Positions 16,028 to 26,011 are shown, counted from the stretch's first letter. The stretch: DNA of 64,000 nucleotides from Bacteroidales bacterium (GCA_013141385.1 JABFRB010000014.1:308559-372558), one strand, 5' to 3'. The notes: generated by a model from the letters alone, not told the origin. Program-made: numbers and translations.

Positions 16028-16912
16028 TTAAATAGTTTGCTTGCTTACTGCATCAATATTTCTATCAACTTTTCTGATTAATCCTTGAAGAACATTTCCA
16101 GGCCCTAATTCAACAAAGCTAGTTGCCCCATCGGCAAGCATATTCTTCATTGTTTGAGTCCATCTTACTGGTGATGTTAGCTGATCAATTAAGTTTTTCT
16201 TTATCTGTTCTGGTTCAGTTACCTTACTAGCATTTACATTCTGGTAAATTGGACAAATTGGTTTTTGGAATTTAGTAATACTGATAGCCTCTTCCAGTTC
16301 AACTCTTGCAGATTCCATGAGTGGAGAATGAAAAGCACCCCCTACTAAAAGTTTTAGTGCTCGTTTTGCGCCTGCTTCGGTTAACTTTTCACAAGCAATG
16401 TCAATACCCTTAATTGAACCCGAAATAACAACTTGGCTGGGACTATTATAGTTTGCAGGAACAACAATTTCATCAATTGATTTGCAGATCTCCTCAATCT
16501 TCTCATCTTCAAGTCCAATAATTGCAGCCATAGTGGATGGTTCTTTCTCACATGCTTTTTGCATTGCTTTGGCACGAGCTGAAACTAATTTTAATCCATC
16601 CTCGAAGCTAATTGCACCAGCGGCAACCAATGCAGAAAACTCACCAAGTGAATGACCAGCAACCATTTCTGGCTTAAAATCATCACCTAATACTTTGGCA
16701 AGAATTACAGAATGCAAGAAAATAGCCGGTTGTGTTACACTCGTCTGCTTTAAATCTTCTACAGTTCCGGTGAACATTAAATCAGTTATTCTGAAGCCAA
16801 GAATTTCATTTGCCTTTTCAAACATTTCTTTCGCCAATGGTGAATTTTCGTATAGATCTTTTCCCATACCTACAAATTGTGCACCTTGACCCGGAAATAC
16901 GAATGCTTTCAT
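16028..16912 (-). CDS. fabD: Malonyl-CoA:ACP transacylase
   Basis: Moves the malonyl group from CoA to acyl carrier protein, the entry step of type II fatty-acid synthesis. Active-site residues are all present: Ser88 in GHSLG, Arg113 in SARAKAM, His195 in GAFHSPLM; the N-terminal FPGQGAQ is typical. Length 294 residues is normal. It stands alone, not in a fab cluster, with a candidate -7 element just upstream. Confidence 0.96.
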   Translation of the reverse strand: MKAFVFPGQGAQFVGMGKDLYENSPLAKEMFEKANEILGFRITDLMFTGTVEDLKQTSVTQPAIFLHSVILAKVLGDDFKPEMVAGHSLGEFSALVAAGAISFEDGLKLVSARAKAMQKACEKEPSTMAAIIGLEDEKIEEICKSIDEIVVPANYNSPSQVVISGSIKGIDIACEKLTEAGAKRALKLLVGGAFHSPLMESARVELEEAISITKFQKPICPIYQNVNASKVTEPEQIKKNLIDQLTSPVRWTQTMKNMLADGATSFVELGPGNVLQGLIRKVDRNIDAVSKQTI

Positions 16913-16937
16913 AATTAGTTCATTTGATTAAACGTGG

Positions 16938-16945
16938 CAAAAATA
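16938..16945 (-). promoter_or_regulatory. -7 element upstream of fabD
   Basis: Minus-strand TATTTTTG fits TAnnTTTG exactly, 26 nt before the ATG. No TTTG at the -33 spacing, so moderate support only. Confidence 0.4.
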
Positions 16946-17024
16946 TAAAAAACATTAGAATTGAACATTTTCAATTCAAAAAAGAAAGAAAACAAGGATT
17001 TTGAAGCAGAAAATATTTTTCAAC

Positions 17025-17630
17025 CTATTCTAGTGCCAACTCTATAACAGGCATGTGATCTAAAATCTTTTTCTCTTTAAGGATTTCAATACGTCCATCA
17101 AAATCAACTTTTATTGATGCTTTAATTACATTGTCGGCAAACAGCATAGTTGCTTTAATGATAAATGAATCCTTATCTTTTTTAATCTTGGGGGTTTTTA
17201 TTGAAGATTCAAGTTGCTGGTATTGTTCCTTGGTAGGTTCGGAACTAAAGGTTATTTCACTTATCGAATTAACGAGTCGATAGGAATTATCATGTTTCTG
17301 TATATTTCCAAGAACAAGCATTGTGTACTGATACACTGTGTCTTCAGTTAAAATAAGAGGTGAAATCGCACTTGCATCTAAGAATGGCTGTTGTGTTCCA
17401 TTAAGGGAAAATGTATGAGTTCCATTATCAAGTAATTTTACTTCAAGATAGGGTGAAAAACTCTGGTCGATAAATGTGTAAAGTTTAAAATCAGTATAAA
17501 AGGGAAGCAAGATGGTATAGTAAATTGAATCTTCGGGTGAGACCAAACTACATGAGTTAACTTTATTAATGACCTCAGCAAGCCTAACAAGGGTTTGATC
17601 TAACTTTCTACTTTTAAATGACCATTTCAT
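17025..17630 (-). CDS. Hypothetical soluble protein
   Basis: A 201-residue protein with no signal peptide, membrane segment or motif I recognise; predicted mixed beta/alpha (SLVSPEDSIYYTILLPFYTDF, LTEDTVYQYTMLVLGN). It lies 33 nt downstream of the HELGH membrane protein on the same strand, so the two are probably cotranscribed and may work together. Confidence 0.7.
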   Translation of the reverse strand: MKWSFKSRKLDQTLVRLAEVINKVNSCSLVSPEDSIYYTILLPFYTDFKLYTFIDQSFSPYLEVKLLDNGTHTFSLNGTQQPFLDASAISPLILTEDTVYQYTMLVLGNIQKHDNSYRLVNSISEITFSSEPTKEQYQQLESSIKTPKIKKDKDSFIIKATMLFADNVIKASIKVDFDGRIEILKEKKILDHMPVIELALE

Positions 17631-17663
17631 CTTTTTATTTTTTAAGTTAACATAAAGCTTTTA

Positions 17664-18593
17664 TTAAATCCAGAATGGGTTTACTATACCCTTACTTTTT
17701 GATATGCTATAAATGTTTAATAAAAAATAATTTGAAAAAAAGATAAAACCAGACAAAACCGATGCAAAGATAGATAAAGCACCAAACGTTCCAACCCACT
17801 TATTAATACCAGAAGCATAACTTTCGATCTTGACAAATTTCCACAACCCACCAAGATGATTGCTGACTCCTGTTGTTTCCATACCAATTATTAAAGTGTT
17901 AAGCACAAGGAAAAAAACAACAATACTTATTAATCCCCTCCAAGCACCTTTAATATCAGGTGGACTTAACTCCATGTGCGATGAAATACACATTGAGAGG
18001 TATAAAAATATCCAAAATTTATAATTGGTAAGATTCCCTTTTTTAAAAAGCAACTCAAGAGTATTGAGAGTTGATGCCCATAACATGTTTAGGCTATTCG
18101 TAAACTCACCATGAATCCCCTTTACTAAAATCTTACTTTGTGATTCGATTGATAATAAAACATCTTTTGTATTTGGCACCAGAAAAAAAAGTAGAACATA
18201 AATCACCATTGTCCCCAAAATTACAGGGCCTATTCCAATAAAGAAATTTCCAATTTTCTGGTAAGTACTTTTAGGGTTAAATGAATGATTAACATAACCA
18301 AGAGTCCCGTCCTCGGAGTTGGGGGTATATAGTTTAATATCATCAATCTTATGCCTAAAAATAATGCAGAACAAAGCGTGCCCCAACTCATGAATAGGAG
18401 TACCAATCCATCCTGTAACAACTATATCTAAAGTTTTACCTGTTGTTTTTATGTATGTGTTTCGAGTAAATCGAGCTAAAAAGTAGAGGATTATCCCGAA
18501 TATGAAAAGCAAACCAAACAACCATGATAGTTGATTGAGTGTAGTAAGGAAAACTTGTTTCAAAAAATCAATTAAAATATTTAGGTTACTCAT
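17664..18593 (-). CDS. Membrane metalloprotease-like protein (HELGH)
   Basis: A 309-residue integral membrane protein with about six hydrophobic segments. The motif IHELGHALF (~68-76) gives HExxH at the start of a helix, as in M50-type intramembrane zinc proteases. A later conserved-looking segment, SSHMELSPPDIKGAW (~213), could supply the third zinc ligand (Asp) in place of the M50 NPxxDG. The C-terminal half has further TM helices (LISIVVFFLVLNTLI, LSIFASVLSGFIFF). Protease activity is inferred only from HExxH. First gene of a probable two-gene unit. Confidence 0.7.
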   Translation of the reverse strand: MSNLNILIDFLKQVFLTTLNQLSWLFGLLFIFGIILYFLARFTRNTYIKTTGKTLDIVVTGWIGTPIHELGHALFCIIFRHKIDDIKLYTPNSEDGTLGYVNHSFNPKSTYQKIGNFFIGIGPVILGTMVIYVLLFFLVPNTKDVLLSIESQSKILVKGIHGEFTNSLNMLWASTLNTLELLFKKGNLTNYKFWIFLYLSMCISSHMELSPPDIKGAWRGLISIVVFFLVLNTLIIGMETTGVSNHLGGLWKFVKIESYASGINKWVGTFGALSIFASVLSGFIFFSNYFLLNIYSISKSKGIVNPFWI

Positions 18594-18799
18594 TTAAAGA
18601 TGAATGATATAATTAAGCAAGTTATGCTTTTTATTATGATATATTCAAGTATTGTTGATTACTTTTCAATATATTGTGAATAACTAAATTTAGTATCACA
18701 AATTAGTATGGTATTTTTATGTTTTAAAACCATATTTCGATTTTGACCAATTGCCTAAATGGAGTTACCAATGGAATACATTAAATTGTTGATTCTTTT

Positions 18800-18807
18800 T
18801 ATATTTG
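18800..18807 (+). promoter_or_regulatory. -7 element upstream of the barrel gene
   Basis: TATATTTG fits the Bacteroidota -7 consensus exactly, about 70 nt before the ATG at 18877; no clear -33 TTTG. Confidence 0.4.
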
Positions 18808-18876
18808 AAAAAAAAATTTGAAGTTGTATATAAGAATTTAAATTAACCCTAAGATTATAAATTAAACCATTTTACT

Positions 18877-19566
18877 ATGAAGAAGTTTTTAATTATTTCA
18901 GCCCTATTGCTGTTTACAGTAACCACTAATGCTCAACTATTTACCATTTTCGGTCAGGAAGTTGGCTTTATTTATGTAGGCCCAAAGATTGGTGGAACAT
19001 ATTCAAAAATCTCAAACTTTTCGGATATGGCTCCCGGGTTTAGTAAATATAAATATGGTTATCAGTTTGGTGCAGTTGGAGAATTTGGATTTACAAGTAG
19101 ATTCTCAATTCAAACGGAACTAAATTTTGTTTCCAGAGGAGCACAAGCAAATTCTGACATGAGAATTAAAATGAATTACATAGGAATACCAATCCTTGCA
19201 AAGTATTGCTTTAAGGCGTTTGGACTTAAAAAGATATACGCAATGGGTGGAACTTTTGAAGATATTCGTACTAAAGGGGAATGGGTAGATCCTGGCCAAA
19301 CATCGCCTTTAGGCGGGGGATTTAAGAAATATGACTGGGGTTTCAGTTTTGGTGCTGGTGCAGAATATCCAACAAAGCAGGGAATTTGGGCTCTGGATCT
19401 TCGCTATAATTTAGGAATGACAGATTTACATGATGATGTTGGGGAAAGCTTTAAAACAAGGAGTCGTTCCTTTGGTATTTCTTTATCTTATAAATTGAAT
19501 TTGGTGGATCTATTTTCAAAATTAAAGAATAAGAATAAGAACAATGAACCTAGTGAGGTTAAATAA
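18877..19566 (+). CDS. Outer-membrane beta-barrel protein (PorT-like family)
   Basis: A 229-residue protein with a signal peptide (MKKFLIISALLLFTVTTNA) and alternating strands typical of small outer-membrane barrels of the PorT/OMP_b-brl_2 type (GPKIGGTYSKISNF, YQFGAVGEFGF, FGISLSYKLNL). Unlike a classic barrel it does not end in Phe but has a polar tail (KLKNKNKNNEPSEVK) that may remain periplasmic. Monocistronic between a promoter and a strong terminator. Function unknown. Confidence 0.75.
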   Translation: MKKFLIISALLLFTVTTNAQLFTIFGQEVGFIYVGPKIGGTYSKISNFSDMAPGFSKYKYGYQFGAVGEFGFTSRFSIQTELNFVSRGAQANSDMRIKMNYIGIPILAKYCFKAFGLKKIYAMGGTFEDIRTKGEWVDPGQTSPLGGGFKKYDWGFSFGAGAEYPTKQGIWALDLRYNLGMTDLHDDVGESFKTRSRSFGISLSYKLNLVDLFSKLKNKNKNNEPSEVK

Positions 19567-19624
19567 AAAACTAACCCAGTTTTGAAAGTTGATAGATCAA
19601 AAGAATAGTATACTAGATTAATTG

Positions 19625-19656
19625 AAAAAGGCTGTTTTTTAACAGCCTTTTTTTTA
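19625..19656. terminator. Bidirectional terminator
   Basis: Stem aaaaaggctgtt/aacagccttttt (12 bp) with a TTTT loop between convergent genes; T runs follow on both strands. Confidence 0.85.
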
Positions 19657-19670
19657 TAATTATTTAATTA

Positions 19671-20456
19671 TTAGATTTTCTGAGCAACCTCTTGCATTTC
19701 GATGGAATTATTTCTTCCAAGGTATTTATCAATTAACATATGCATCCAATAAATAGTTGGGGTGAAGAGTATAGCAAGGGCTATTTTATAGAGATATTGA
19801 ATAAGACCAACTGATATAACTTGCACAAAAGACCAGTTACCGAGCAGATAAAAAGCAATAAATAGTATTAGAAAACTATCCACCAACTGAGAAACCACAG
19901 TAGAGCCAGTTGCTCTTAACCATAGGTATTTATGCTGTGTTATTGATCTAAGGTAGCGAAAAACGTAAGCATCTACCAATTGTCCAACGAGGAAGGCAAT
20001 AATTGATCCAACAATAATCCCCATCCCTTGCCTAAAAATTGCATTGTAGGCATAATTGATATTAAATGGATTCCCATCAGGATCTACGGAATTATTTTGA
20101 AGCCAGAAATCGGCTGGAGGAGTTCGCATTGCTAGGTATATGAGAAGGAAGGCATATCCAATCATTCCTGCTCCGATATAGCTAATACGTTTTACCCCGC
20201 TAGTTCCAAAGTACTCATTTACAATATCCGAGAGTATAAAAACAATCGGCCAAATAAGCACACCTACGCTCATATTAAGACTAAGTGTTTCACCACCAAA
20301 AAAGGGCAGAGCTAATGCTGGCAAATGGAAAATCTTTTCGAATGATAAAATTTTTGCACCTATAACCTCAGCAATTAGAGCATTTGTGAGAAATAAAGTA
20401 GCTAGAATTATAAAAAGATTTTGTTTTTTATGACTATCAATTTGGGTACTCTCCAT
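19671..20456 (-). CDS. yhhQ: Queuosine-precursor transporter, YhhQ family
   Basis: A 261-residue protein with about six TM segments matching the YhhQ/DUF165 family: LIAEVIGAKIL, WPIVFILSDIVNEYFG, the QLVDAYVFRYLRSITQHKYLWLRATGS segment (residues ~160-185) and SQLVDSFLIL. The family imports the queuosine precursors preQ0/preQ1. ATG 20456 is preferred to the TTG one codon upstream. A PTPS-family enzyme lies 22 kb away but no other queuosine gene is in view. Confidence 0.88.
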   Translation of the reverse strand: MESTQIDSHKKQNLFIILATLFLTNALIAEVIGAKILSFEKIFHLPALALPFFGGETLSLNMSVGVLIWPIVFILSDIVNEYFGTSGVKRISYIGAGMIGYAFLLIYLAMRTPPADFWLQNNSVDPDGNPFNINYAYNAIFRQGMGIIVGSIIAFLVGQLVDAYVFRYLRSITQHKYLWLRATGSTVVSQLVDSFLILFIAFYLLGNWSFVQVISVGLIQYLYKIALAILFTPTIYWMHMLIDKYLGRNNSIEMQEVAQKI

Positions 20457-20482
20457 CAATTCAATTTTATCAAGTTACAAAC

Positions 20483-20490
20483 CAAAGGTA
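20483..20490 (-). promoter_or_regulatory. -7 element upstream of yhhQ
   Basis: Minus-strand TACCTTTG fits TAnnTTTG exactly, 27 nt before the start. No -33 TTTG at standard spacing. Confidence 0.4.
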
Positions 20491-20813
20491 TTAAAATATT
20501 TATTCAAATCAATAATATGCTTTTGGGACAAATAACTCTAATTGGTGTAAAAATAATTTTTTTGCACATAAACATCTTTATTATTCATTGTTTGTGTTGA
20601 ATTAAATAAAAATATTTTATTCAAAGACATGTTGTGAAAAATATTTTCACTATAAAATGCAATCATAATCTGGTTAAAAACAAATAATACAATTCAAATT
20701 TTGCGAGCCACTTCAACTCAAAAACTTAATTGTCAGAGTATTGAATACTTAATAATTTTACTATAGATATCCAAATTCACTTAATATAGCGAATAATACA
20801 TTGTCAAACAGTG

Positions 20814-20845
20814 TTTGTTCACCATAAAAATAAATTCTATCTTTA
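20814..20845 (+). promoter_or_regulatory. Promoter of the seven-gene signalling operon
   Basis: TTTG (20814-20817), 20-nt spacer, TATCTTTA (20838-20845; 7 of 8 to TAnnTTTG). Transcription would start near 20852, about 29 nt before the ATG at 20881. It is the only good promoter seen before the terminator at 41.3 kb. The rest of 20491-20813 is AT-rich with nothing recognised. Confidence 0.6.
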
Positions 20846-20880
20846 TAGATTGAGAATATTGTACAATTTCATTAAATAAG

Positions 20881-23800
20881 ATGAAAATTTACGAAACGCT
20901 AAACATTAGGCGTGATGAGGTGTTGCCGGTATCTCTCTTCATGTTTCAATCCATTTTTCTTGGTGTTTTCCTAGGCGCTTTTGACGTTGGAGCAAATACT
21001 TTATTTCTAAAAGCATTTGATTCGTCAATGATCTCAAAAGCTTTTGCTATTTCTGGTTTAATTGGTATTGGGCTTACTTCATTATATTCATATTTTCAAG
21101 GGCGAATTATCTTCTCAAGGCTCTCAATTTATAACCTTCTTGGAGTATTTCTAATTACTTTCCTGCTCCGTTTCGGGTATTTTTTCACCGATTCAAAGTG
21201 GCTCGCTTTCGGATTATTCGTAATGATGGGTCCTTTAAACATTGTTGCACTTGTTGGGTTCTGGGGAACAGTTAGTCGAATATTTGACTTACGTCAAGGG
21301 AAAAGAATATTTGGGATAATCGATACAGGACAAGTAGTAGGCGTGATTCTAAGTAGTTGGGCCGTTCCCTTTTTAGTGGCCAATGGTTTTAAGACCAACA
21401 ACCTATTATATATAAGCGCAATTAGTATTTTTATATCGTTTATTATCCAGATATTTATAAGCTCATCATTCCCTGATAAACTAAAAGAGAAGGTTACCAA
21501 AGAACAAAAAGAGAGTCGTTTTAGCGATACGATGAAAATGCCATACGTTAGAACAATGGCAATTTTTGTAGTTTTATCAATGCTTGTAGCATTTTTTGTT
21601 CATTATCTATTTCTTGCTGTTGCAAAATCAAGATTTGAGAACTCAGATGAGTTGGCTAAGTTTTTAGGAGGTTTAATGGGTACATTAACTTTTGTAAGCA
21701 TTCTTATCAAGAGTTTTGTGTATGGAACCTTAATGAAGAATTATGGGTTAAAAGTGACTCTACTGATTTCCCCGGTGATCATGGCTATTTTAACAATTAG
21801 TGCAGCCGTTGTGGGTTCTATATTTGGATACACAATTGAATCAGCATCTTTCACATTTTTCTTCCTACTCATTTCACTAGGTAAATTATTCCAAAAGGCC
21901 TTAAAAGATTCGGTTGAGAGTCCGTCTTTAAAGATGATTTATCAATCTTTGGATCCATCCATTCGTTATGAAGTTCAGGCAAGAGTTGATGGTACTGTAA
22001 ACGAAACTGCGGCTTTATTCTCTGGTATTCTTCTTACTATATTTAGCTTAATAACATTTTTCACATTGATACATTATATATATGTTCTGTTTATCATTAT
22101 TGTACTTTGGGCGTTAATTACTGTTTACCTCTATAAGGGATATCGTAAAACTTTACAGCTAACACTTTTAAAAACAGTCCGACGTGAGAGTAAATCGAAA
22201 AAAATATTCGCAAGTCAAACTTCATCTGACAAGGGAATTCTTATGGAACAACTTTCTATTGTCGAAAAAAGTAAGCCTTGGAATCTTATTGGATTCATTA
22301 AAGATAAACTTTTTGAGCTGGATAGTAAGGATTTCCCTGTTTTGTTCAACAAAATTATTGACTTAGGAGATGTAACGTTGGTTAACCATCTTAAAAAGCT
22401 AAAAATTCGAGTGAACGTTGAAGAAGTTCATAAGTCGATTGATAAGACTATTGATTATCTTGATAAAATCAAATTAGATTCCGAAGATTTGATTTTAATA
22501 AAGGAATTAATAAGTTCTAAAAATTTTGAGAATCGAGTTTACGCCGCAAAACTAGTTGGTGCATCATCTAACATTGAGATAAAAAATAGCCTAACATTTT
22601 TAATGCGAGATCTTGTTCCAGCAGTCAAAAGACAAGCAATATGGGCTGCTCGAGGATCAAAATCTAAAGAGATAATCAGCTTTCTTATCGATTTTTTAGA
22701 TAAGGATCTTTATGCTCCAATTGCTCATGCTTCGCTTATTGGATCGGGAGATACAGGTCTTGAATTGCTAGAGTTGGCTTACCAAAAAACTAGTCTATCT
22801 GACATATCCAAAGAGAGAATATTAAGAATTTTACCAGATACTGGCAGCACAATGGCTCCATCGGTTTTATTCAATAAATTTTCTGTAAAGGCTCATAATA
22901 GATCGGTTATTCTCGAAGGTCTATTAAAAATTGATTTTACTCCTGATGAAAAGGAAAAAATGCTTCTTAACCAAAAATTGATAGAGCAAGCAGGAATTTG
23001 CGCTTGGAACTTAAATATCTTTTATCATTGCCCGAACGATTCCAAAATACCTCTACTTAAAGATGAACTAGATAGAGAGTTTCATAAAAGTATTCATTTC
23101 CTGTTTGATATTTTAAAATTGGCTTATGATAAAAACTCAATTGAGGCAGTATTAGATAACCTTGAAGCAGGGACAGGGCAGAGCATCGCCTTTGCAGTGG
23201 AACTTGTTGATACTTTTATGGCGGAGGATATTAAGCCATACATTGTACCTTTGCTTGAGGATAATAGTATATCAAATAAGATTTGGGCACTTGAAAACTA
23301 CTTCCCTCTTAGAGAATACAACACCGAAAGTTTGTTAAAGGCCATTATTAATAGGGATAATAATTTGATTGGCAAACAATCGAAAATATTTGCGCTAAAT
23401 GCTTTTCAATACATCGACAATAAAGAAATTAGCGTTGATTTAGTTTCTCAACTATTTAATACCGACAAGATTCTTAGACAATTATCTGCTCAGATAATTG
23501 AGGGCATAGATAAAACTCAGTATCTCAACTGTAAAAGGAGATTAAATGATAAACTTCGTGTTGAACTTGACAAACAGATTAACCTTTTTCAATCAACAGG
23601 ATTATCAGCACCCGATCGAATCAACTTTTTCAAAACTCTTTTTAACCAAAATTTGGACGAGAGAGAAATTCTATACTTACTGTATCAATCAACAGCCATC
23701 AAAATAAACCAAACGAATCTATTAAACCTTGAACTATTCAAAGGTAAGGCATATTTAATGTTTGTTGAAACGGGGGGAGTTCTACTTTTTAATGGAGAAG

Positions 23801-23985
23801 AGCAAGTTATGAGTTTCAGAGCTGGGGATATTATCAATACTACATATAAAAATCAAACTCCTTGGAGGTTGATTACACAGGAAAATACAATTATACACTA
23901 CGTTGAGTATGATAAAGTGGTAAATAGTATTTATGATCACGATTATCTTGCTAAGTATATTGATACACAAACTTTAAATAATTAA
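20881..23985 (+). CDS. Nucleotide-transporter-like 12-TM protein with HEAT and cNMP-like domains
   Basis: A 1034-residue three-part protein. Residues 1-~420 form about 12 TM helices of the MFS-like Npt/TLC (ADP/ATP carrier-like) group (FLGAFDVGANTLFLKAF, GFWGTVSRIFDLRQGKRIFG, SLGKLFQKALKDSVESPSLK). Residues ~480-900 are HEAT-type helical pairs (NRVYAAKLVGAS, VPAVKRQAIWAARG). The end (~940-1025) resembles a cyclic-nucleotide-binding jelly roll (GKAYLMFVETGGVLLFNG, FRAGDIIN). Such fusions are usually annotated as cyclic-nucleotide-binding or transporter proteins of unknown role; here it may act as a membrane sensor. First gene of the operon, 25 nt before the phosphatase gene. Confidence 0.8.
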   Translation: MKIYETLNIRRDEVLPVSLFMFQSIFLGVFLGAFDVGANTLFLKAFDSSMISKAFAISGLIGIGLTSLYSYFQGRIIFSRLSIYNLLGVFLITFLLRFGYFFTDSKWLAFGLFVMMGPLNIVALVGFWGTVSRIFDLRQGKRIFGIIDTGQVVGVILSSWAVPFLVANGFKTNNLLYISAISIFISFIIQIFISSSFPDKLKEKVTKEQKESRFSDTMKMPYVRTMAIFVVLSMLVAFFVHYLFLAVAKSRFENSDELAKFLGGLMGTLTFVSILIKSFVYGTLMKNYGLKVTLLISPVIMAILTISAAVVGSIFGYTIESASFTFFFLLISLGKLFQKALKDSVESPSLKMIYQSLDPSIRYEVQARVDGTVNETAALFSGILLTIFSLITFFTLIHYIYVLFIIIVLWALITVYLYKGYRKTLQLTLLKTVRRESKSKKIFASQTSSDKGILMEQLSIVEKSKPWNLIGFIKDKLFELDSKDFPVLFNKIIDLGDVTLVNHLKKLKIRVNVEEVHKSIDKTIDYLDKIKLDSEDLILIKELISSKNFENRVYAAKLVGASSNIEIKNSLTFLMRDLVPAVKRQAIWAARGSKSKEIISFLIDFLDKDLYAPIAHASLIGSGDTGLELLELAYQKTSLSDISKERILRILPDTGSTMAPSVLFNKFSVKAHNRSVILEGLLKIDFTPDEKEKMLLNQKLIEQAGICAWNLNIFYHCPNDSKIPLLKDELDREFHKSIHFLFDILKLAYDKNSIEAVLDNLEAGTGQSIAFAVELVDTFMAEDIKPYIVPLLEDNSISNKIWALENYFPLREYNTESLLKAIINRDNNLIGKQSKIFALNAFQYIDNKEISVDLVSQLFNTDKILRQLSAQIIEGIDKTQYLNCKRRLNDKLRVELDKQINLFQSTGLSAPDRINFFKTLFNQNLDEREILYLLYQSTAIKINQTNLLNLELFKGKAYLMFVETGGVLLFNGEEQVMSFRAGDIINTTYKNQTPWRLITQENTIIHYVEYDKVVNSIYDHDYLAKYIDTQTLNN

Positions 23986-24010
23986 TATTTAGATAATAAG
24001 CTATTCGACT

Positions 24011-26011
24011 ATGAAGCAAACAACAGTTTTTCGGCAGTTAATTTATAATATTGTTTTCCCAGTAGTTATTGCTTTATTTATACTTGGGTTGATTAATTTC
24101 AGTACTACAAGATCAATACTTAAAGAGAGTAGTAAAACCAGAAATTTTCTTATATCAGATGAGATAACCCAAGTATTAAAATTTCAGGATGTTACAATGT
24201 CTGTACTTGAGGATAATTTAAATCCGATGTTAGAACAGGTAAGTAAGAAGTTAATTGTAAACTATTTTGTTTCAACCGAAAACATTGCTACTGCTGATTT
24301 AAGCCACATTAGAAATGAACTTAAACTCGAATCAAAACTTTATGATCTCTACATTATAGATACAAATGGAGTAGTAGTAAATACAACATTCAAGAAAGAT
24401 TTAGGTTTGAATTTTTTCTCATTTGGCGAAGAGCATAAGGCTTTAATTAAGAGGATATTCAACGAGGGTCAATTTAAAAGCGAAAAGTTTACTATTGAAG
24501 CAAAAACACGTCGTTTGAAGAAATACACCTACCAACCTACCCTTGATGGAAAATATATTATTGAATTAGGGATATACTCATCAACAGCCGATCAGATTGT
24601 AAATATTATTAAGGAGACCCTTGAAGAACTTAGTGTTAAAGAGAAGTCAATAGTATCCGCTGAACTTTTTATGAATGCTGATAATCCATTCTCCTTAACC
24701 AAAATGGATCAGTTGGATCCCAATGAAAAAGAGTTTATCAAACAACGCTTTACCAATAAGGATAGTAGTCTGGTTAATAAGAGAATAGAACGCCGTCATC
24801 TCTCCTATCAATATTTCTACATGAATTCAGAAAACTCCGACCTTTATAAAGGATCTGTTATTCGTATAGTTTCTGATCGAACGGATGAGATTAGGGATGA
24901 GTATTTCAGGCTTTTAAGCTATGTGTTAATTTTCATCGTAGTACTAGTACTCATTATATCACTCATATATCGCAAAACTCGAAATATTACAAACCCTATA
25001 AGAAAACTTGTTACCAATGTAAATCGAATTGCTGATGGTAATTTGAGTGAAAGAGCGGAGGTTGATGGGAATAATGAGATTACTACTTTATCGCAAAAAT
25101 TCAATGTTATGATTGAGCAGCTCGAAGAACTTTATACCGATTTGGATAAGAAAGTTAAAGAGCGTACGGCTCAGGTAGTTGCTCAGAAAGAGGAGATTGA
25201 AACTCAAAGAGACGAAATTGAAAAACATCGGGATCAACTTGCTGAACAGCAAAAGCATATCATGGATAGTATTAATTATGCAAGGCGTTTGCAGTATGCT
25301 ATTCTCCCAACAGATGAGTATATTAAGGAGTTATTCCCTGAATACTTCATTGTATTTCACCCAAAGGATATTGTTAGCGGTGATATTTACTGGTTTAATC
25401 AGCTAAATGGAAAAAGATATTTCTCCGCTATAGATTGTACTGGACATGGAGTGCCAGGAGCTTTAGTGTCGATGGTTGGGCACAATTGGCTTGATTATGC
25501 AGTAAAAGATCTTAAACTTGAACGACCTATTGATATACTCGAATCATTAAACGTTGGAGTAACTGCTACATTTAAGGAGAAGGACGAAGATGGTGCTGTA
25601 AAGGATGGGATGGATATCGCATTATGTTGTGTTGATTACAAAACGATGAAACTTCAATTCGCAGGAGCTTACAACCCAGCAATTATTGTAAGAAATAATG
25701 AACTAATCCAACTTAAGGGAGACAAATGCCCCATTGGAGCATTCTCAAGAAGAGCTGCAACAGGGTATACTCATCAAGAAATTGATATTCAAACAGGCGA
25801 TATGGTTTACGTTTTTTCTGATGGTTATGCCGACCAGTTTGGTGGGGATGATGGTCGAAAATTTTTGATGGCAAACTTCAAAAAACTTCTTATTGAAGTC
25901 AGCACGCTTCCTGTTGACCAGCAGAAGGATAAACTAGAACAAACCTTCTTCGATTGGATGAAATATGAAAGTCAACTTGATGATATTCTTGTTGTAGGCG
26001 TAAAAATTTAG
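24011..26011 (+). CDS. HAMP-SpoIIE (PP2C-type) phosphatase receptor
   Basis: A 666-residue membrane receptor: TM1 (~12-33), extracytoplasmic sensor region of ~265 residues, TM2 (~300-320), HAMP (~321-375), coiled coil (~378-420), then a SpoIIE/RsbU-type Ser/Thr phosphatase domain (~425-666). Metal-binding acidic motifs are intact: VSGDIYWF, DCTGHGVPGA, DGMDIALC, FSDGYADQFGG, LDDILVVG. The family dephosphorylates anti-sigma-antagonist-like or other regulators, but no STAS protein or kinase is encoded in the operon, so the substrate is unknown. It links an external signal to the TIR/nSTAND pair downstream. Confidence 0.9.
   Translation: MKQTTVFRQLIYNIVFPVVIALFILGLINFSTTRSILKESSKTRNFLISDEITQVLKFQDVTMSVLEDNLNPMLEQVSKKLIVNYFVSTENIATADLSHIRNELKLESKLYDLYIIDTNGVVVNTTFKKDLGLNFFSFGEEHKALIKRIFNEGQFKSEKFTIEAKTRRLKKYTYQPTLDGKYIIELGIYSSTADQIVNIIKETLEELSVKEKSIVSAELFMNADNPFSLTKMDQLDPNEKEFIKQRFTNKDSSLVNKRIERRHLSYQYFYMNSENSDLYKGSVIRIVSDRTDEIRDEYFRLLSYVLIFIVVLVLIISLIYRKTRNITNPIRKLVTNVNRIADGNLSERAEVDGNNEITTLSQKFNVMIEQLEELYTDLDKKVKERTAQVVAQKEEIETQRDEIEKHRDQLAEQQKHIMDSINYARRLQYAILPTDEYIKELFPEYFIVFHPKDIVSGDIYWFNQLNGKRYFSAIDCTGHGVPGALVSMVGHNWLDYAVKDLKLERPIDILESLNVGVTATFKEKDEDGAVKDGMDIALCCVDYKTMKLQFAGAYNPAIIVRNNELIQLKGDKCPIGAFSRRAATGYTHQEIDIQTGDMVYVFSDGYADQFGGDDGRKFLMANFKKLLIEVSTLPVDQQKDKLEQTFFDWMKYESQLDDILVVGVKI

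Noticed and set aside
20457..20600. preQ1 riboswitch upstream of yhhQ
   Set aside because: No pseudoknot-type hairpin with the A-rich tail could be found between the -7 element and the start, and the leader is only about 20 nt.
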